A stretch of DNA of 64,000 bases from Diploscapter coronatus (GCA_964036155.1 OZ038422.1:14717201-14781200); one strand, 5' to 3'; counted from the first letter of the stretch, positions 35,701-49,461 are shown. Made by a program: numbers and translations. The notes: generated by a model not told the origin, from the letters alone.

Positions 35701-38700
35701 ACGATCATCGCACCCCTCGGAGTAGCCGCGTATCTTCGGATCACCGAATTGTAACCCTTCGTTTTAGAGTTGAGTTTCATCCAGGAATTTGCCAGCTGAC
35801 TCAAAATTCCGACATCCTCACGAACTCCGGACCGAAGAGAATTCGATCGAATGTAGCCGATGGAGTCGGTCAGATAAACCCAATTGTTCCGAACGATGTT
35901 AGGAAGGAGTGAATGACGAATAAACAAACGGTAGGACTGAAATAAGATTTTAATCATATTTTAAAAATGTTGGTCAGTCGTAGTTGATCTTATAGCCTTA
36001 ATATGATAGAAAATGTTGGGTGTTATAAGAATTTTAACAATATCTCATAATCAAGTAATCGATCTGAGAAAATATTCCAAAGGCTTGACTTGAGAATAAG
36101 TGATGCAGTTTTCCTTGATCTAACGATAAGATAATCTCTTACCCTCGGTGCCAAATATACGGATGCTAGTCTCGGAGCTATCGTATTCCCAAAACTCGAG
36201 CAAATCGCGTATTTGTCGTCTTCAAACTCGTGCCAAACCAGGTTGTTCAGGGAGAACCGTTGCCTAGTATATTCAGGCAGTCTTTCTAGCGTCGTCGGCA
36301 AAGCATCGTCTTTGTAGGACATGATGACGATGAATGGAGCCGATTTGAGCTGTAATTATTACAATCACGGCAATTTAGAAGCCTGCATTATTTTCAAGAT
36401 GTGATGCAGAAGAGTTTATTTCCCACCTTCTTCCAAACGTAACTTGTTCTCGATGAAATCCGTTTTTGATTTTGCTTGAATGAAAATTCGCCTTCTTGAG
36501 GCCTTTTCATTTTAGCATCAATGAGTGTTGAAAAAGGGTCATCTAAAAAAATTCAATATTATCCTAGTTTTCATCGTTCAACCATGTCATTATAATCACT
36601 ATCTTCTAAAAACTAATTACTTTTGAGAAATTTCGAAACATACCCCATTGATCGAGTTCATCTAGTCGAATATCAACTTGAGAATTCGATGATGCCAAAA
36701 TCAGTCTATCAAAATTAGCTACCATCAATCGAATATCAGCTTTCGACGGAGATAATTCCAAAATATCCTTGACTAGAATATCATCCGCTATTTGAGATAA
36801 CAACAAGTCGGCTCCAACTACGATAGAATCGGATGCGAGTTTCGTGAGAGTTATCTAAAGTTACAATTTTTCATCAATCATGATGTAAATAGATATCAAT
36901 TTAATTCTGCTGATAGATCAAATTTTGAAACATATCTAATAAAAAATAATTCTCACCACATCCTTCCCATTTTGATTTTTCGAAACCGACCATTTGATAC
37001 TATCATTTTTTAACTTCTTCTTTTCACTCATTCTTTGAGCATGAATTTCTTGTAAAACAGTCAAATTCAGCGCAGATGTAATGCTTCGTTGGTTGACAAA
37101 GATTAGCTGAAAATTGCAAATGTTTTAAAATTTTATCAGTATAAAGTTCAGTTAGTTTTAATATGATATTGTTCAGGTGTTTTAAATTTATGAGTTTAAA
37201 ATAATTTTTGCTAGAATATTTATATTTTATGATCCGGAAAGCACCACTACCACTTTTCAAGAAATAAAGAAAGAATGGCATTTTTCACTATGTAAAAAGT
37301 TCATTCACTTTTACAAAGAAAAGCGATCGTTATTTATCAATAGACTTTTTGATACGACTATGACAAACCCTACCTCTCCCTTCTGAGGCATTTCCCCATT
37401 TTGTTCCAACTCTTCTATTGTCATATTGTCGACCGACTTTACATACGGGAAATAATTGAACTCCACTAGATTCGAGAAGAATTCTTCTGATAGTGGAATC
37501 GGGGAGCGGTTTTCTGGAAATTATAAAAATGTAAATACATATTTTTTTCTTAAAATATGTTACCATCCATGACAATCATCGAGTTCAGCTTGAAGTTTCG
37601 CTTCTTCTCAGGTAAAGATTTGATATCTTCAGCGAATTTTGCCATAATCTGAGATGATTCGGATAGCTCAGATAGAATTCCTCGCGAAATGTACTGAAAT
37701 GATAATTATTTAAATCCTTTTTTATAGTTGATGGAACCTGAATAGTAGGGTTGATATTATCATTTTTAGAACCCCGAAGAGCCTTCATTCCGATTGATAA
37801 TGCTGATAAATGTAAACTGCCTTCAGTTTCGTTCAGTGGAAGTCTAAATTCTCAATGTTTCAGCATAATGCATATTTTAAGCAGGAATAATTAAATTGCT
37901 AATTCGCCTGTAATTTTGGAAACACTAACAAAATTCACGTCCCCTCAATAACTACTGTTATTGAAGCAATTCTTCGCAAATATTCTGGAGGAAAGAAGAC
38001 TAAAATTCTACCTAATATTATCAATGAAATGTCCCATCCTCGACTTCCCAGTCAGATCCATTTTCATCCAGTCGTTTTTCAAATTTCCGCATTGTTCGTT
38101 TTCATCGTCATTTCCAGCGATAATCAACTGATAGAAATCATCATCTCCCGACATTTCGACTAAATGTTTCAAGACGGCCTTGAATGTTTCGAGCTGAGAT
38201 AGAGATGTGTCGTGATCTGAAAATACAAATTACATGATTTAGTAGCAACCAACACACTGTACTTAATCATTGAATTTTCTTTTCATAATTCAAGGAACAT
38301 TTTGAAACTTTTTTAAAGTTTCTCTAAATATCATTACTATATTTTAAAATAAAATGTTTGCAGGACGTATATTAGGTTTTAGATAACTTTTAAGCGTTAT
38401 AGCATTTGAAACCTACCAATTCCAACCAGCAAAATGACGTGCTTCGATGGAGTGATCGCGTTCAGATAGTCCCTCCAGTGCAGTCGAATATTCGCGTTTG
38501 CTGATAGAAATTCCGCCGGATATACGAATTGAACATTATCGTCGAACAGAAATTGACGATATATCGAAGTATTGTTCAGGATAGGGTGTAGAACTGAAAT
38601 CATAGATTGACTTTTTCTAAAGTTAGATTAAGTTTGGGTATAATTTATGAATGACATGGAATATTTTTCAGATCTAACAACCTACCCCTTGTAAAGTTAC

Positions 38701-39849
38701 TGATCGTAGACCGATCAGCACCGTGAGATACATAACAAGGTGATGATGTTGAGGATGATATTATATGATGGATGCTGAAATTGATATTTTTTATTTACAC
38801 AAAAACTCGTTACGAACATTTATATGCACATTTTCAAATTCCAGGTAGAATATTTTATAAAAGATTCACTTTAAAAAGTTCCAATGATCTTTTCGTTAAA
38901 ATAATCACTCGCTCTTTATTATTTTATTACACATCGAACTCCCTAGCATATCTGATATTTTTGCCCTACTCCCGTATTTTCTAGCTATTCATTAATCCGC
39001 TCTGCGTGTGTTGATTGTTATGGTCAGTGGAGTTGAGGGAAATAGCATGGGATATATGAGAGGGAGAAGAATAAGAAGTCGTAAAGCGTGCCGAATATGG
39101 GAGTGGTCATAGAGGGGCTATAGATGAATATGGGGAAGAGCTATGGTTATGGATTGGAATTAACCGAGTGAACATCTGCTGTATCGCGATTTTGAATTAA
39201 TCCGGGGAATATGTTTTAAAATTTTAGAAGTAAAAACTATAAAATTTCTGCATAGTTAACCTTTTTCAGCCCAACTAGTTATAAAAAAATGCCAGTATTA
39301 TAAATTCGATTTTCATTTATCTATGATCTAAATAAGAGAAATATTCTTCATACCTGTTACAGGATGGTACATTCGTTCCATTTTCGACATTCTTGATCAA
39401 ATTCCGCAGTAGTTTCGGAATCTCGGCTAGTTTAGCATCAATCGATTTTGCGATATCCACCAAATTCCTGTTAGAAATTGTCACCGACTCCATTTGCGAT
39501 GACAAACTATCAGATATGAACGTCTTAAACTAGTTTTAAGAGAATTCAGGAAATTCTAGATTTTACTTGGAATTCAGAAATCGATAATAATTCATCAGCG
39601 ACTTTCTGAAGACCTTTGCCGAACGAATCGCCATTTATATGGGCTCCGATAGAATAATAGTTTTCACGATCATCGGATGCTGAAATAAAGATTAGTTTCC
39701 AAATAATGAGATCAGAAATAACTTAAAACTGACTAATTTTGTTTTTAACCTTAGTGAGTAAGATATTCATTTTACTAACCTTCATCTGAAGATCTAGCAA
39801 AATTGAATGACCCTAGAAATATTAGAAATCGTAAATTTTCCAACTTCAT
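32736..39849 (-). CDS. CACHD1-like (alpha2delta-related) cell-surface protein
   Basis: Twenty-four exons, 1,217 aa: 39849-39780, 39679-39567, 39523-39354, 38774-38686, 38593-38417, 38216-38012, 37843-37738, 37693-37564, 37513-37374, 37106-36957, 36854-36644, 36542-36427, 36349-36143, 35936-35687, 35379-35210, 35096-35016, 34971-34735, 34610-34487, 34338-34119, 33860-33712, 33668-33544, 33407-33248, 33101-32996, 32883-32736. Signal peptide; VWA region about 190-300; Cache-like segments about 400-520 and 630-770 ([22 protein letters not shown]); Cys-rich segment about 916-988; PSI-like segment about 989-1030; one membrane helix about 1058-1076; a 140-residue cytoplasmic tail. Length and order match human CACHD1 (about 1,270 aa), a modulator of voltage-gated calcium channels and Wnt signalling; the C. 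elegans counterpart is, to my knowledge, tag-180. The VWA metal site is degenerate. Confidence 0.88.
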
Positions 39850-41451
39850 CTTTGAAGACAATAAATGATATCCATTTTCTCCTATTGAAAATTACCAGAG
39901 AATTCCTAAAATAGCCAAAGTACGAACTATTCATGAAATTTTAATCGGTTATGTCCTAAAAGCACAATGTCGAGGAAGTTGAAATAGCGAGGATTTCATG
40001 AAGAAAGTACAAAGAAGTCACATGAATATGATATCTAATATGTGACATTTTGAAACGATAGTGATAAAAAAATGAAAATTAGGAAAAATTTACTTTTGTT
40101 TACTGTGAAATTATTTGAAATTTTTCAAAAACTAGGAAAATACAATTTAAAACGCATAGTATACTTTCATCCAAAGCAAAACTAAACTAAAATGGAAATG
40201 AAAATGAATGAAATTGAACGTTGACCAGTGGAGAGTGCTGAATGGAAAGAGATACTGCCAATACAGAGGCTATTAGCAGGGATGAGAGATAAAGGGAGTA
40301 GTATAGAACGGAAAGAAGTCAGAAAAATGGAGAGATAGAAAAGGGAGAGAAAGGATGAGAGAGAAAAAGGCAAAACGGGGAGAAAGAAAGGATAAATGCC
40401 AGAAACCAAAGAGATGAATGGCTCAAAGACAAAAGGGATAAATTAGAGGAAAGTTTTTGGAAGAGAGAAAAAGAAAGTGCAAATTAGAATAGAATTTCAT
40501 AAAATTATGAAAAAAATAAAAATGAGCATATTGAACGATGAGTAAAAACATTTGAAGAGCTCATAAATAGGGAAAATAGTGCTGAAGAGAGTAGGAGATA
40601 AATAAGGTTATGCGGAAAAAGCCTTTGAAGCAACCGACATCGATAGGCAAAGGGCTATTCACTAGGGAAGTGCGAAAAGGAATGGGGTTTGGAGGAGAAT
40701 AGACAAGAGGGGAGAAGAAAGAAAATCATTTCTTATTCCAAAGATGAACGCCCCGAACTTGACACGAGGAGTGAATATTGACTTGGAAGCTCGTAATAAT
40801 AGTGTATAAGTTTATAACATCATCCAAAATTAAGATCTCAATTATGCTAAACTAAATATATAAATCAAATATCATAGTGTTATGTTTACGTAAACGTGAT
40901 CATAGACAATAAATTATTCATAACTCATTTAGACAAACGATCAACTATCATTAAGACTTCATAAATTTATCAAAGATATCTCGTAATTTTCATGTTATTG
41001 TTATTTATAGTGTTTTTAGGTTACTTAATTCAGAAATCTAACGTTTAATGTTGTTAATTTTACATGCAAGCAGAATAAAATACAATTTTTTTTAAAGATC
41101 ATTCTAATGAATTCAGACCTTTCAATAGTAAGTCATTCTTAAAATTTCCCATAAGATTTATTCCTAAATTGCAATAATTTAGTGAAACATAAAGATATAA
41201 ATCACCACTACTAGTCGCGACTAATCAGAGAAAATCATAACATTAAAAATCATCATAAAACTTCAAGACTAGAAAATGCAATACCATATGATCTAGCCGT
41301 TTTCTAATGGAAAATTAAAACGCCGTATGTTCACTAATAGAAGAGCACAGCCTTCTATCTAGCTAAAACGAAAAGTACTTATAAAAATAATAAAAGTGAA
41401 GAATATCAGGCAAGGACTAGGTTAAAATATTTTTCTTTCTCAGCTTTCAGC
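39850..41451. other. Intergenic stretch, partly polypurine
   Basis: A strongly purine-biased plus strand runs from about 40200 to 40740 (repeated GAGAGA, GGAAAG and GAAAGAAAGGA runs). No gene or RNA recognised. The part next to 39850 should contain the promoter of the CACHD1-like gene; the part next to 41451 the 3' end of the isomerase gene. Confidence 0.4.
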
Positions 41452-44141
41452 CTAATTGGTTTTAGGGGTGTAGGCTCGGAAGGCTAGGAAATCGCTGGAC
41501 GCGTTTTGCAGGGAAAATCCAGTCAGATCCGCTGGCAGGAAAATCACCGCACCGCGTTTCGCCTCCAAAAGGCAACAGCCTAAAAGTCGTGAAAATGAAT
41601 GGATTTTTTTCACGAAAACGATAATTTAGATTTTTAGAGTTTTACTTTAAAAATTTAGACACACATAAAATTTATAGAAGAAAAATTCACAAAATAACCT
41701 TTATTCGGATTTGACCCTCCAATTGTAGCCTGTCCGCCAACGACGATCAAAATACTGCTCGCATTTTCGTCGCTCAGCTTTTCAGCGTTATTCTGAAAAA
41801 TGAATCTTAAGTATAATGTTTCGGAAAATTCCACGAAATGGCGGCAATTATTTTAGAGATTGATTTAGTTAATTTGCATTTTACAGTAGGTATTCAAGAT
41901 TTGATTATTTTCAGAGACTATTATATTTATTTTAGCATAGCGAGTTTCAAAAGGCTCAAACCAAGAATAAGTTCGAGGTGAATAGTTATAATCCATTTAG
42001 CTTCGAATCTCAAATCACTCACATCGATTCTCTGAACGGCAAATTCTGGAACGGGCGGATCATAGAGTCGAACGCCTTTGCCGACCTCTTTGCTCACGAA
42101 ATACGGAGGGCCACTCATCGTGAACTCCAAGCTGTTTGCCAGAGTTCTGAGAATAAATGAAAATGATATGTGTTCAAAATTTCTCATATGTCCAGTTTAA
42201 TTCTAGATATCTTATATAATTTCAAAATTAGCCATTTCCCGTTGAAGACCACTCTAGATTAGGGTATTTTACTATCTTTTAGGTAAATAAATAAATAAAG
42301 AAAGAAAGAAAAAGCTAACTCGATATCTTTGAATTTCGGTGTCAATCCGGCGCGAATCGTATTGTCCGAACAGGCCATGCATTCGATGCAGTCTGAATTC
42401 AAACAAAAAATGCAAGTAATTCCAATGGTCACTTTTCTAACAATGTCATTATATAAACAAATAAAAATAGCTATTTTTCCCATATTATTATTGCCAAGAA
42501 AAGGCTAATTTTCAGATGGCTAAGCGACTATTTTTCGTCGTATCATCTGCAAACCTTACCCCCAAATAAATAAGCGTGTGGCTGGTTGGGACCGAGGAAC
42601 GTTGCCTCTCCGGGTTGGAGGGTAAAGTAGTTGAGAAGCAAAGGAGCGAAAACTCCGACGTCTGAAAAATTCGAATTTATCTTTTAGAAAAAAACAAATT
42701 GAATGCGCTTCAAAAATGGCTATCCTAAACTTATGCATATAGTAGAAGTAGTAATTTAATCAGTTTGTGGACATAAAGAATAAAAATAAATTCGAAATAA
42801 CTCTAACCTCCCGGATACTCATTCTGGAGCCGAATCATCAGATTGTCGAGGTCCGACTTCTCCGACTTCGCTCCGATTCTCTCCACACACTTCCCGACGG
42901 CTTCAGCGATTTCCGACTCGGGTTGTTTCCAGATCTGAAATTTTTGGGATTTCTGGAAAAATAAAAAAAAACGTACACTCGAAAAAATCGTCTGTAATGC
43001 GGATTTTTGCTCTGCTCCGGAAGTCTCGCACAGACCCGCCAAAGCCTTCTTTCCCTCTTCGGTTCTCTCAACGAAGTCTAACAATTCAGGAGTGGCTAAA
43101 AATGAAAATGTAAGCTATAAATTTCGCTTATCAAAATAATTTTTTTTTAATTCAGTTTATCTGCTGAACACTCGTAAAGTGATATAATTTCAACGTTTCT
43201 AAGGTGAAAAGACAAAATTCCCCTGCCTCTGATATTCTCGCAGATTTCTTTCGGAGGCCTAAATCCACAAAGGAGTTGGAATTCCGTCAGCGCGATAGCC
43301 ATTTCGGGTTTGTGATTGTCGTCCGGGTAATTCTTGGGGTCGTTTGCGTGAAGGACTTTGGCTTGAGTCTAAAATTTGTTTAAATCGAAGAATTATATCT
43401 ATTGGATAAAAGAATCAGGGAAATTCCTTAAATAATTTTACCTTCGTAGGATGACTCTGCACCGAAAGCGCCTTTCTCACGGATAGAACTTTGAAGAGGA
43501 ACTGGAGGGTTCCTGGAAATAAAAGTAGAAATTTTTTTTAGGTAAAAATCGATAATTTTCGAAATTACCCATTTCATGTTGTCCCAAATAAGCGGGCTGG
43601 GATTTTATGACGTCGGCGAGCGATTGGCCTTCGGAAGTGAACGATGGCCCGTTCGGGTGGACGCCCATCCAGAGCTGGAAAGAATGGGAACTTTTCAAAA
43701 CTCGAGGCTACAACTGCGATTTTTGTCTACCACTTTTATTTATAAATTAGTAAAGGGGCAAGCAATAAAAGGAATGATTGCCTTATTACGTCGAATTTCT
43801 GAAACTTATTTTGAATTTGAATAGATTCTCTGTTGGCTAATAGAAAAAGACACCACTTTTTCGAAGAAATAATAGTATGAGGGAAAGATAAAAAGATAGG
43901 CAAAAGTGGTCTTTTTCTAGGAGCCATTTCTGTCCTTCAATAGAAACGGTAACATTAAAGAAACTGAGCACGTTATGGGGTCAAGTCTTGAAGCTTGTTT
44001 CAAACTATTCCCTACCTCGGCATACTTTGCCTGTTGATCGACTTTGGCATGTCCTCCAACATCGATCAGTTTCGCGACCTCGGATTCCAGCCCGATTTTG
44101 CCCCAGTCGTAATTCTGTATTTTGCAAGTCAAATTCAGCAT
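41452..44141 (-). CDS. mpi: Mannose-6-phosphate isomerase, type I
   Basis: Eleven exons, 403 aa: 44141-44016, 43674-43569, 43512-43442, 43368-43227, 43095-42977, 42934-42808, 42661-42560, 42392-42320, 42146-42023, 41792-41699, 41579-41452. It interconverts fructose-6-phosphate and mannose-6-phosphate in the cytosol, feeding GDP-mannose and N-glycosylation. Type I signatures are intact: YDWGKIG at the N-terminus, zinc ligands Q96 and H98 in VQSHPTK, E123 in NHKPEMA, H259 in NQPHAYL, and catalytic Arg (R278) in [13 protein letters not shown], then YDPPVPEF. Length is close to the human enzyme (423 aa). The ATG abuts TTTTTAG, suggesting trans-splicing. Joining exon 4 to 5 without an insertion needs a GC donor (AGAG|GCAGGG). 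C. elegans has two such genes; which one this is cannot be told. Confidence 0.95.
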
Positions 44142-44622
44142 CTAAAAACAAGAAAGTAATCGATGAAAAGAAAATTTTCAGATATTCTTAGGGCATACAC
44201 CTATGTTCGTTATCACTCAAACCGTGAAATTGACTCTTTCAACCTCAACAAATTTTATTCTCCAAGTAAAATCTGCAAACCCGCTTTTCACAAATTTAAT
44301 GAACGTAGTAATAAATAATCGGAACATTTTGAGATTACATTGAAAGTATCATAAATTTTCAAGTACAAAAAGAAAAATTCAAGTGGATCAAAATTAGCGA
44401 TGATTCAGCGTCAAAAATAGAGGTGACAATAAATAGAAGTTAGCTAAAGTAAAAATTCACTTCAAGGAGAAAACCCAAAAAGTTAAGTTATGAACTTCTA
44501 CCTTAGGCTACTGTAATAGATAAAATTTCATACTTGTAAAGATTTAGTCAGTGGTGGAAAATAAGTCTACGAAAAAGCATGAATGATTTTTACAAGTCTG
44601 ACTTTTACCTAACAACTTTGAT
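44142..44622. other. Spacer between BUD13 and isomerase genes
   Basis: AT-rich, both neighbours on the minus strand. It ends, on the minus strand, in a pyrimidine-rich TTTTTAG directly before the isomerase ATG, a candidate spliced-leader acceptor. Nothing else recognised. Confidence 0.4.
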
Positions 44623-47600
44623 CTAATCGAGTTCAGCGACACTTTTGTAGTACTCGGTCTCCTGCGCCCTTCTGGCATTGGACGTCTTGGCCAATTTGCC
44701 TTCGAATCCGTTCGACCGATCCACGCCATCCCATCGATAGCCCGGACGGATGGCGAACCGATTGGGAGGAAACGGTCTGTTGTACGTCGGGTAGACTTAA
44801 TTTGAAAAATAATTGATTTAGGCTTCAACATTTCAGGAAGTTCAAAAGAACTTTCGGGAAAATTACTAAATCTTGAATGTTTTTTTTAGATCTAATTCAA
44901 TAGAAATAAGCAGGAAAAATGTCCACCATGTTTCAAAACATTCCGAATTCCTATTAGTTTTGGCACTGAATAATTTTTTATTTGCAAAATTAAAAATATT
45001 TTAAAAATCGATTCACCAAGTTCGCCCCGATCGATGGCGTCCTCTCGCCGCTTGTTCTGGATCAATGCAGCCATCGGATCCGCCTCGTGGAGCACCTGAA
45101 CAAATATTCCATTTGTTGAAATTTTGAAACTTTCAACTTTTCTGAGAAAATAAGATAAAATGGTCATTCGATAAAGTCAATTATTGTCGGAAAGAAAATA
45201 GTAGTTTTGAAGAATTATTCGAATCCAAATGTTCACAGGTAAAATTGAGGAAAATCAAAATCCACTTACATTTTCTCAAATGCTGCTATTTTGATGAAAA
45301 ATATGTTTGAGAAATAAATTAAAATGAGTGAAATTATTTTTAAAAATATATAATAAATGATAGCTTACCCCCTTCAAATGTGCATTCATGGCCTCGTCGT
45401 CAGCCATTCGAGCCATCGGCTCCGCAGCGACGCGCGCCATCTCTTCCAGTTTATCTTGACGCTAAAGAATTTTTTCTTCAAAAATTATATTTTTAAAACT
45501 CCTAGAGAATTTCAACAAATTATTCCATTCACCTAAATTGGTATTTGTTGACCGTTTTCGAAAATATTTTTTAGAAGGAAAGTTATTCAAAAAATCAATG
45601 TTTCAAAATTTTCAAACATTATTTCGGACTTTAATCATGTGCTGGGTTAGCAGTTGTTCTTTTAAAACTAGATAAGAAGATCGGGAAAAGATGATGAAAA
45701 TATGAAAACTCTCACCTCCTGTATCTGCTTGATGCCTTTGTTCCAGGTCTGATATTTTTCCTGCAGCTCCTTTTGTTTGACCTCTTCCCTGGCTTTCTTA
45801 GCTTTCTGTTCTTCGGTTTCCACTTTCTTGCCCTTCTGCATGAGCTGTCGTTTTCTGTAGATCGTCTCCGCGTCCCGCCCGCTGTACTTGTTATCGATTT
45901 CAGCGAACATCTGAAAATTAATTGCATCTTCTAAATTTTTATTTATTCTTCTATAGATTTGAAAAGTCGGATTATGATTGATTTATCAATTTTCCAATTC
46001 AAATTGAACGAATTAAGAAATACTTTAAAGCCAATTTAAAAGAATATAATCTTGAATAATAGATGAAAAGATATACCTCCTCCTCATTCCTCTTGAGTCG
46101 ATCTGTTTCTTCACGCAGATCCTTCGCTGATTGGAGGCCGGCTTTCTGGAAAAGTTTTTTTTTGAAAAAAATGTAAATCTAACACTAGCTTAAAGGAATT
46201 TTAAAGAATATTTGAATTTCTTTGAAACATAAAAGTTGTCCTTTTTTAATTTCGAACCTTTCCATCGAGAGTCTTGGTCTGTCTTTCTCTGGGCGGAGAC
46301 GCATCGGAGTCGACGGGCTCTTCCTTGATTCTCCTTTTCGGAGATGAACTTTTTCGAGATGATTTTCGAGGAGGTGACAAATCTGGCGATTCCTGTTTGA
46401 TGCGCCTCTTGGGTGAGGGACTCTTCCGTGATCTTCTAGGTGGAGACGAATCTGAAAAAAAAATCTGAATCTTAAAATATGTTTAAAGTTTTGAAAATCA
46501 AATAATGTGGAATCAAAGATAATCGAGTCTTTCGATGATATGCCTTTTATGGTCTATAAAAGAAATATGTTTTAATTAGATTCACCAATCAAATACTAAG
46601 AATTGGACATAATTCATCAATTTTCGAACTGAAGTTATGTTTTGAAATTAAAGAGAAAAATGCCCAACCTGAATCCTTTCTGCCTTTTCTCCTTGGCGGG
46701 GACTGATCGAGAGAGTCGTGTCTAGTTCTGGTCGATTTTCGGGGTGGCGACGAATCTAAAATAAAATCATCCCATTAATTTTCTTTCTCGCGAATTTCAA
46801 GGAAAAAAAACCAATTACCCGAATCGTGTCTGTGCCTTCTACGTGGTGGCGACTGATCTGGCGATGGAGACTTTCGACGAGGAGGAGAATTGTCTAAAAT
46901 TGTTCCCTTTATAAAATCACAATCTAAGGTGATGAGTAATGAGCCGTCAAATGGAATCGCCGTTTCATGTCTTGCAAAATTATAAATTTCTAGAAAAAAA
47001 CAACCCTACCAGAATCATGCCGTCTCCGTCTTCGCGGTGGTGAGTTGTCTGGGGAAGGAGATTTTCGTCGAGCCGGGGAATTGTCCGAGTCGTGTCGCCT
47101 CCTCTGTCTTGGCGGCGAATTATCATCTGGGGATGCCCTTCTAGCGGGCGAATTATCGCTGTCGTGCCTCCTTCTTCTCGGCGCTTCGCGGTTTTCTTTC
47201 GAGTGGCGGGGCGGAGATTCATCTAAAATCGAAAAATCGAGGTTCATCATCATTCCTCTAACGAACTTTTAACGAAGATAATGGTAAGGAAGATAGAATT
47301 TTGAACTTTCATCTTCTAAAAGTACTATAAAAATAAATTGTAGGGGATATAGTGATGATAGAAAAGGTATTTCTAAAGCTAAAAATGAAAAATAGTTTCA
47401 TAGAAATACCCGAATCATGTCTGCGTCTCCCCATTCTATCTGTAGATTTTGCGAATCCTTTCGCCTTCCCACTTCCAGCCGCATCCTCATCGAGGGGTTC
47501 CTCCTTGATTTCGACCACCTCCACGAACGCCTTCTTGAACATCGGCGCTTTGTCGATCTGCAATTTTTATGATTTGCAATTTAAAGATACAAATTTGGTA

Positions 47601-48647
47601 AATTTTGAAATAGACATAAATTGAATGAAAGCTGAAAATTTATAACTTCATCAATGATCATAATGGATTTTCCTAAAGACATTTTCTATTCTTAAAAGCT
47701 TTGTTTTTTTTTTTTTTTTTTAATTTTTAAGTTTTCCAACCTTCCTCTCGACCTGCCTAATGACCTCGAGCTCTTCCCGTTCCTCGTCCGAATCCACGTC
47801 CCGCATTTTGGCTGCCTCCACCGACGCGAACGCGTCGTCCTCTACGATTTTCATTCTGAAAAAAAAATGTTTTAAAATAGATTCTTTCTTAGAGCGATTA
47901 TTTGCGATGAATTTTGATTATTTTTCCTGCAGAAAATTCAGGACAAGTTTCAGGGAAGTTGAAAATGCTATAGAAAATACGAGTGTATGTCCTTGCGCGC
48001 AAAAGTATTATCTGAACATTATAAAAAGATAATTTCACATTTTTCTTCTTTTTTTTTTTTAAATAAACGACTTGGATTTAATGGAATTCTAATATTAGTA
48101 GCATGAATTCAATGGTATCTTATTCGCATTGTCCCCTGCCCAAACTCTACCCTCTTACCCTTACCTAGTCCTATCTTCCTCAGGCCTAAATCTTATCACT
48201 CATTTTCTTATATGAATCTTATTATCTTTCATGAAACTATTCAGTGTAAAATACACATTTTGTGCGCAACGGTCGTCCCCCGAAAATATTGATTCTCAGC
48301 TATTCAACGAGTTCTTCGTAGATATTGAAATCATTATTCATTTTTATTTTTACGAAAACTCAATAAAAACGATTCCATCTGGTATTTTCTGATATGCTTC
48401 GAAAGAATAAATATGAGAAGGCTAAAAACTCGATTACTACAGTTCTGAGCAAAACTTTTGCTAATATAAATCAAAGCTTCTCAAATCTACAGTACCTCCT
48501 AATTTCTAATTACAATAATCATTACCCTTTAGCTGCTCCTGCATCCGGTTTGGTCTTCTTTTTCTTCTTCTTTTCTTTGCCCGTCTCCGTATCGCCGCCC
48601 CCTGACATGTACCGCTTCAAATACTCCGCTTTCGACAAAGTTGTCAT
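44623..48647 (-). CDS. bud-13: BUD13 homologue, RES-complex splicing factor
   Basis: Twelve exons, 520 aa: 48647-48526, 47855-47741, 47557-47410, 47222-47010, 46893-46819, 46755-46669, 46451-46258, 46145-46077, 45910-45716, 45461-45369, 45095-45017, 44795-44623. The C-terminus carries the BUD13 signature ([20 protein letters not shown]). The N-terminus ([13 protein letters not shown]) also matches. Between them lies an Arg/Ser-rich repeat region ([11 protein letters not shown] and variants). BUD13 with Snu17 and Pml1 forms the RES complex, which joins the activated spliceosome, promotes splicing and limits pre-mRNA leakage from the nucleus. The repeat units coincide with exons 4-7, all phase 1 to phase 1. 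The ATG follows directly on TTTCAG, a likely trans-splice site. Confidence 0.95.
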
Positions 48648-49461
48648 CTGAAATAGAAGTAATATTGACTGAAAATACTTTGCGCTGAATAAAACATCAA
48701 ATCAAACAGTATTGAGAAAAATATAAAGAAAAATCAAAGATATCTCAAAGTTTCAAACTTTGCAAATAAGTAATCCTGAAAAATAAAACGACCATTTTTT
48801 ATTTCGTTACGCAATAGAGTATTCTGTGATGAGGTGTTTGAACGAAAAAATAGATCTCGAAACTGTCTTGTCAAAGAAATTAGATATTTTTGAAAAAATT
48901 GGAGGACCACAATTGAAAAAAGTAGAGTTAGCTAGTTGATTTTCTAAGTGAAAGAAGAACCGAGAGAAAGGCGAATACCGTATTTTCTCTAACAAAAGTC
49001 CCCTCTATAAAATACTGATGGAAGTAAAAGGACTGAAATTTTATGAAAGAAAATAAGGTAAAAATGAGATCAACTCGCGTAACAATTAGGAGTTAACGAA
49101 TGAACAAATGAAAACAAGAATATCGTTGACTTTAAATTTTGAACAGAGTACATTTTCAAAATTAAAACCAACGAATCAAAAAATAGTCCAAATAATCTTG
49201 CCTGAGATTGGCAGCAAAACACGAACTAAAATCCATAGAAATGGTGGGGAAAAATCTCTAAATTATTATCTTCCTGAAAAAATAGAAAAATTTTCTCCCG
49301 CCAAAACAAGTTCGTATGACAAGTTATGGGTTGAAACATATGAGAAATCGATTTCTTGAGGGAAAAGTAGATTCTTTCAAATTAGTATGTTTTTTTTTCC
49401 TTTTAAAGTACCAGGATTTTGTTGGATTGTAGTAGAGGGAATAGGAAATTAACAACTAGAT
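48648..49461. other. Spacer between CFP-1 and BUD13 genes
   Basis: AT-rich sequence with no gene seen; a plus-strand ORF at 49108-49359 is low-complexity. On the minus strand it ends in CTATTTCAG immediately before the BUD13 ATG. Confidence 0.4.

Noticed and set aside
19602..40409. Three ORFs sharing LCI(V/G) stretches (19602-19805 minus, 25602-25787 plus, 40182-40409 minus) as a possible old repeat family
   Set aside because: Similarity is confined to about 20 bases and not extended; too weak to call a repeat.
47702..47722. Long T run in a BUD13 intron
   Set aside because: Simple homopolymer next to a splice site; nothing beyond ordinary AT-rich intron sequence.
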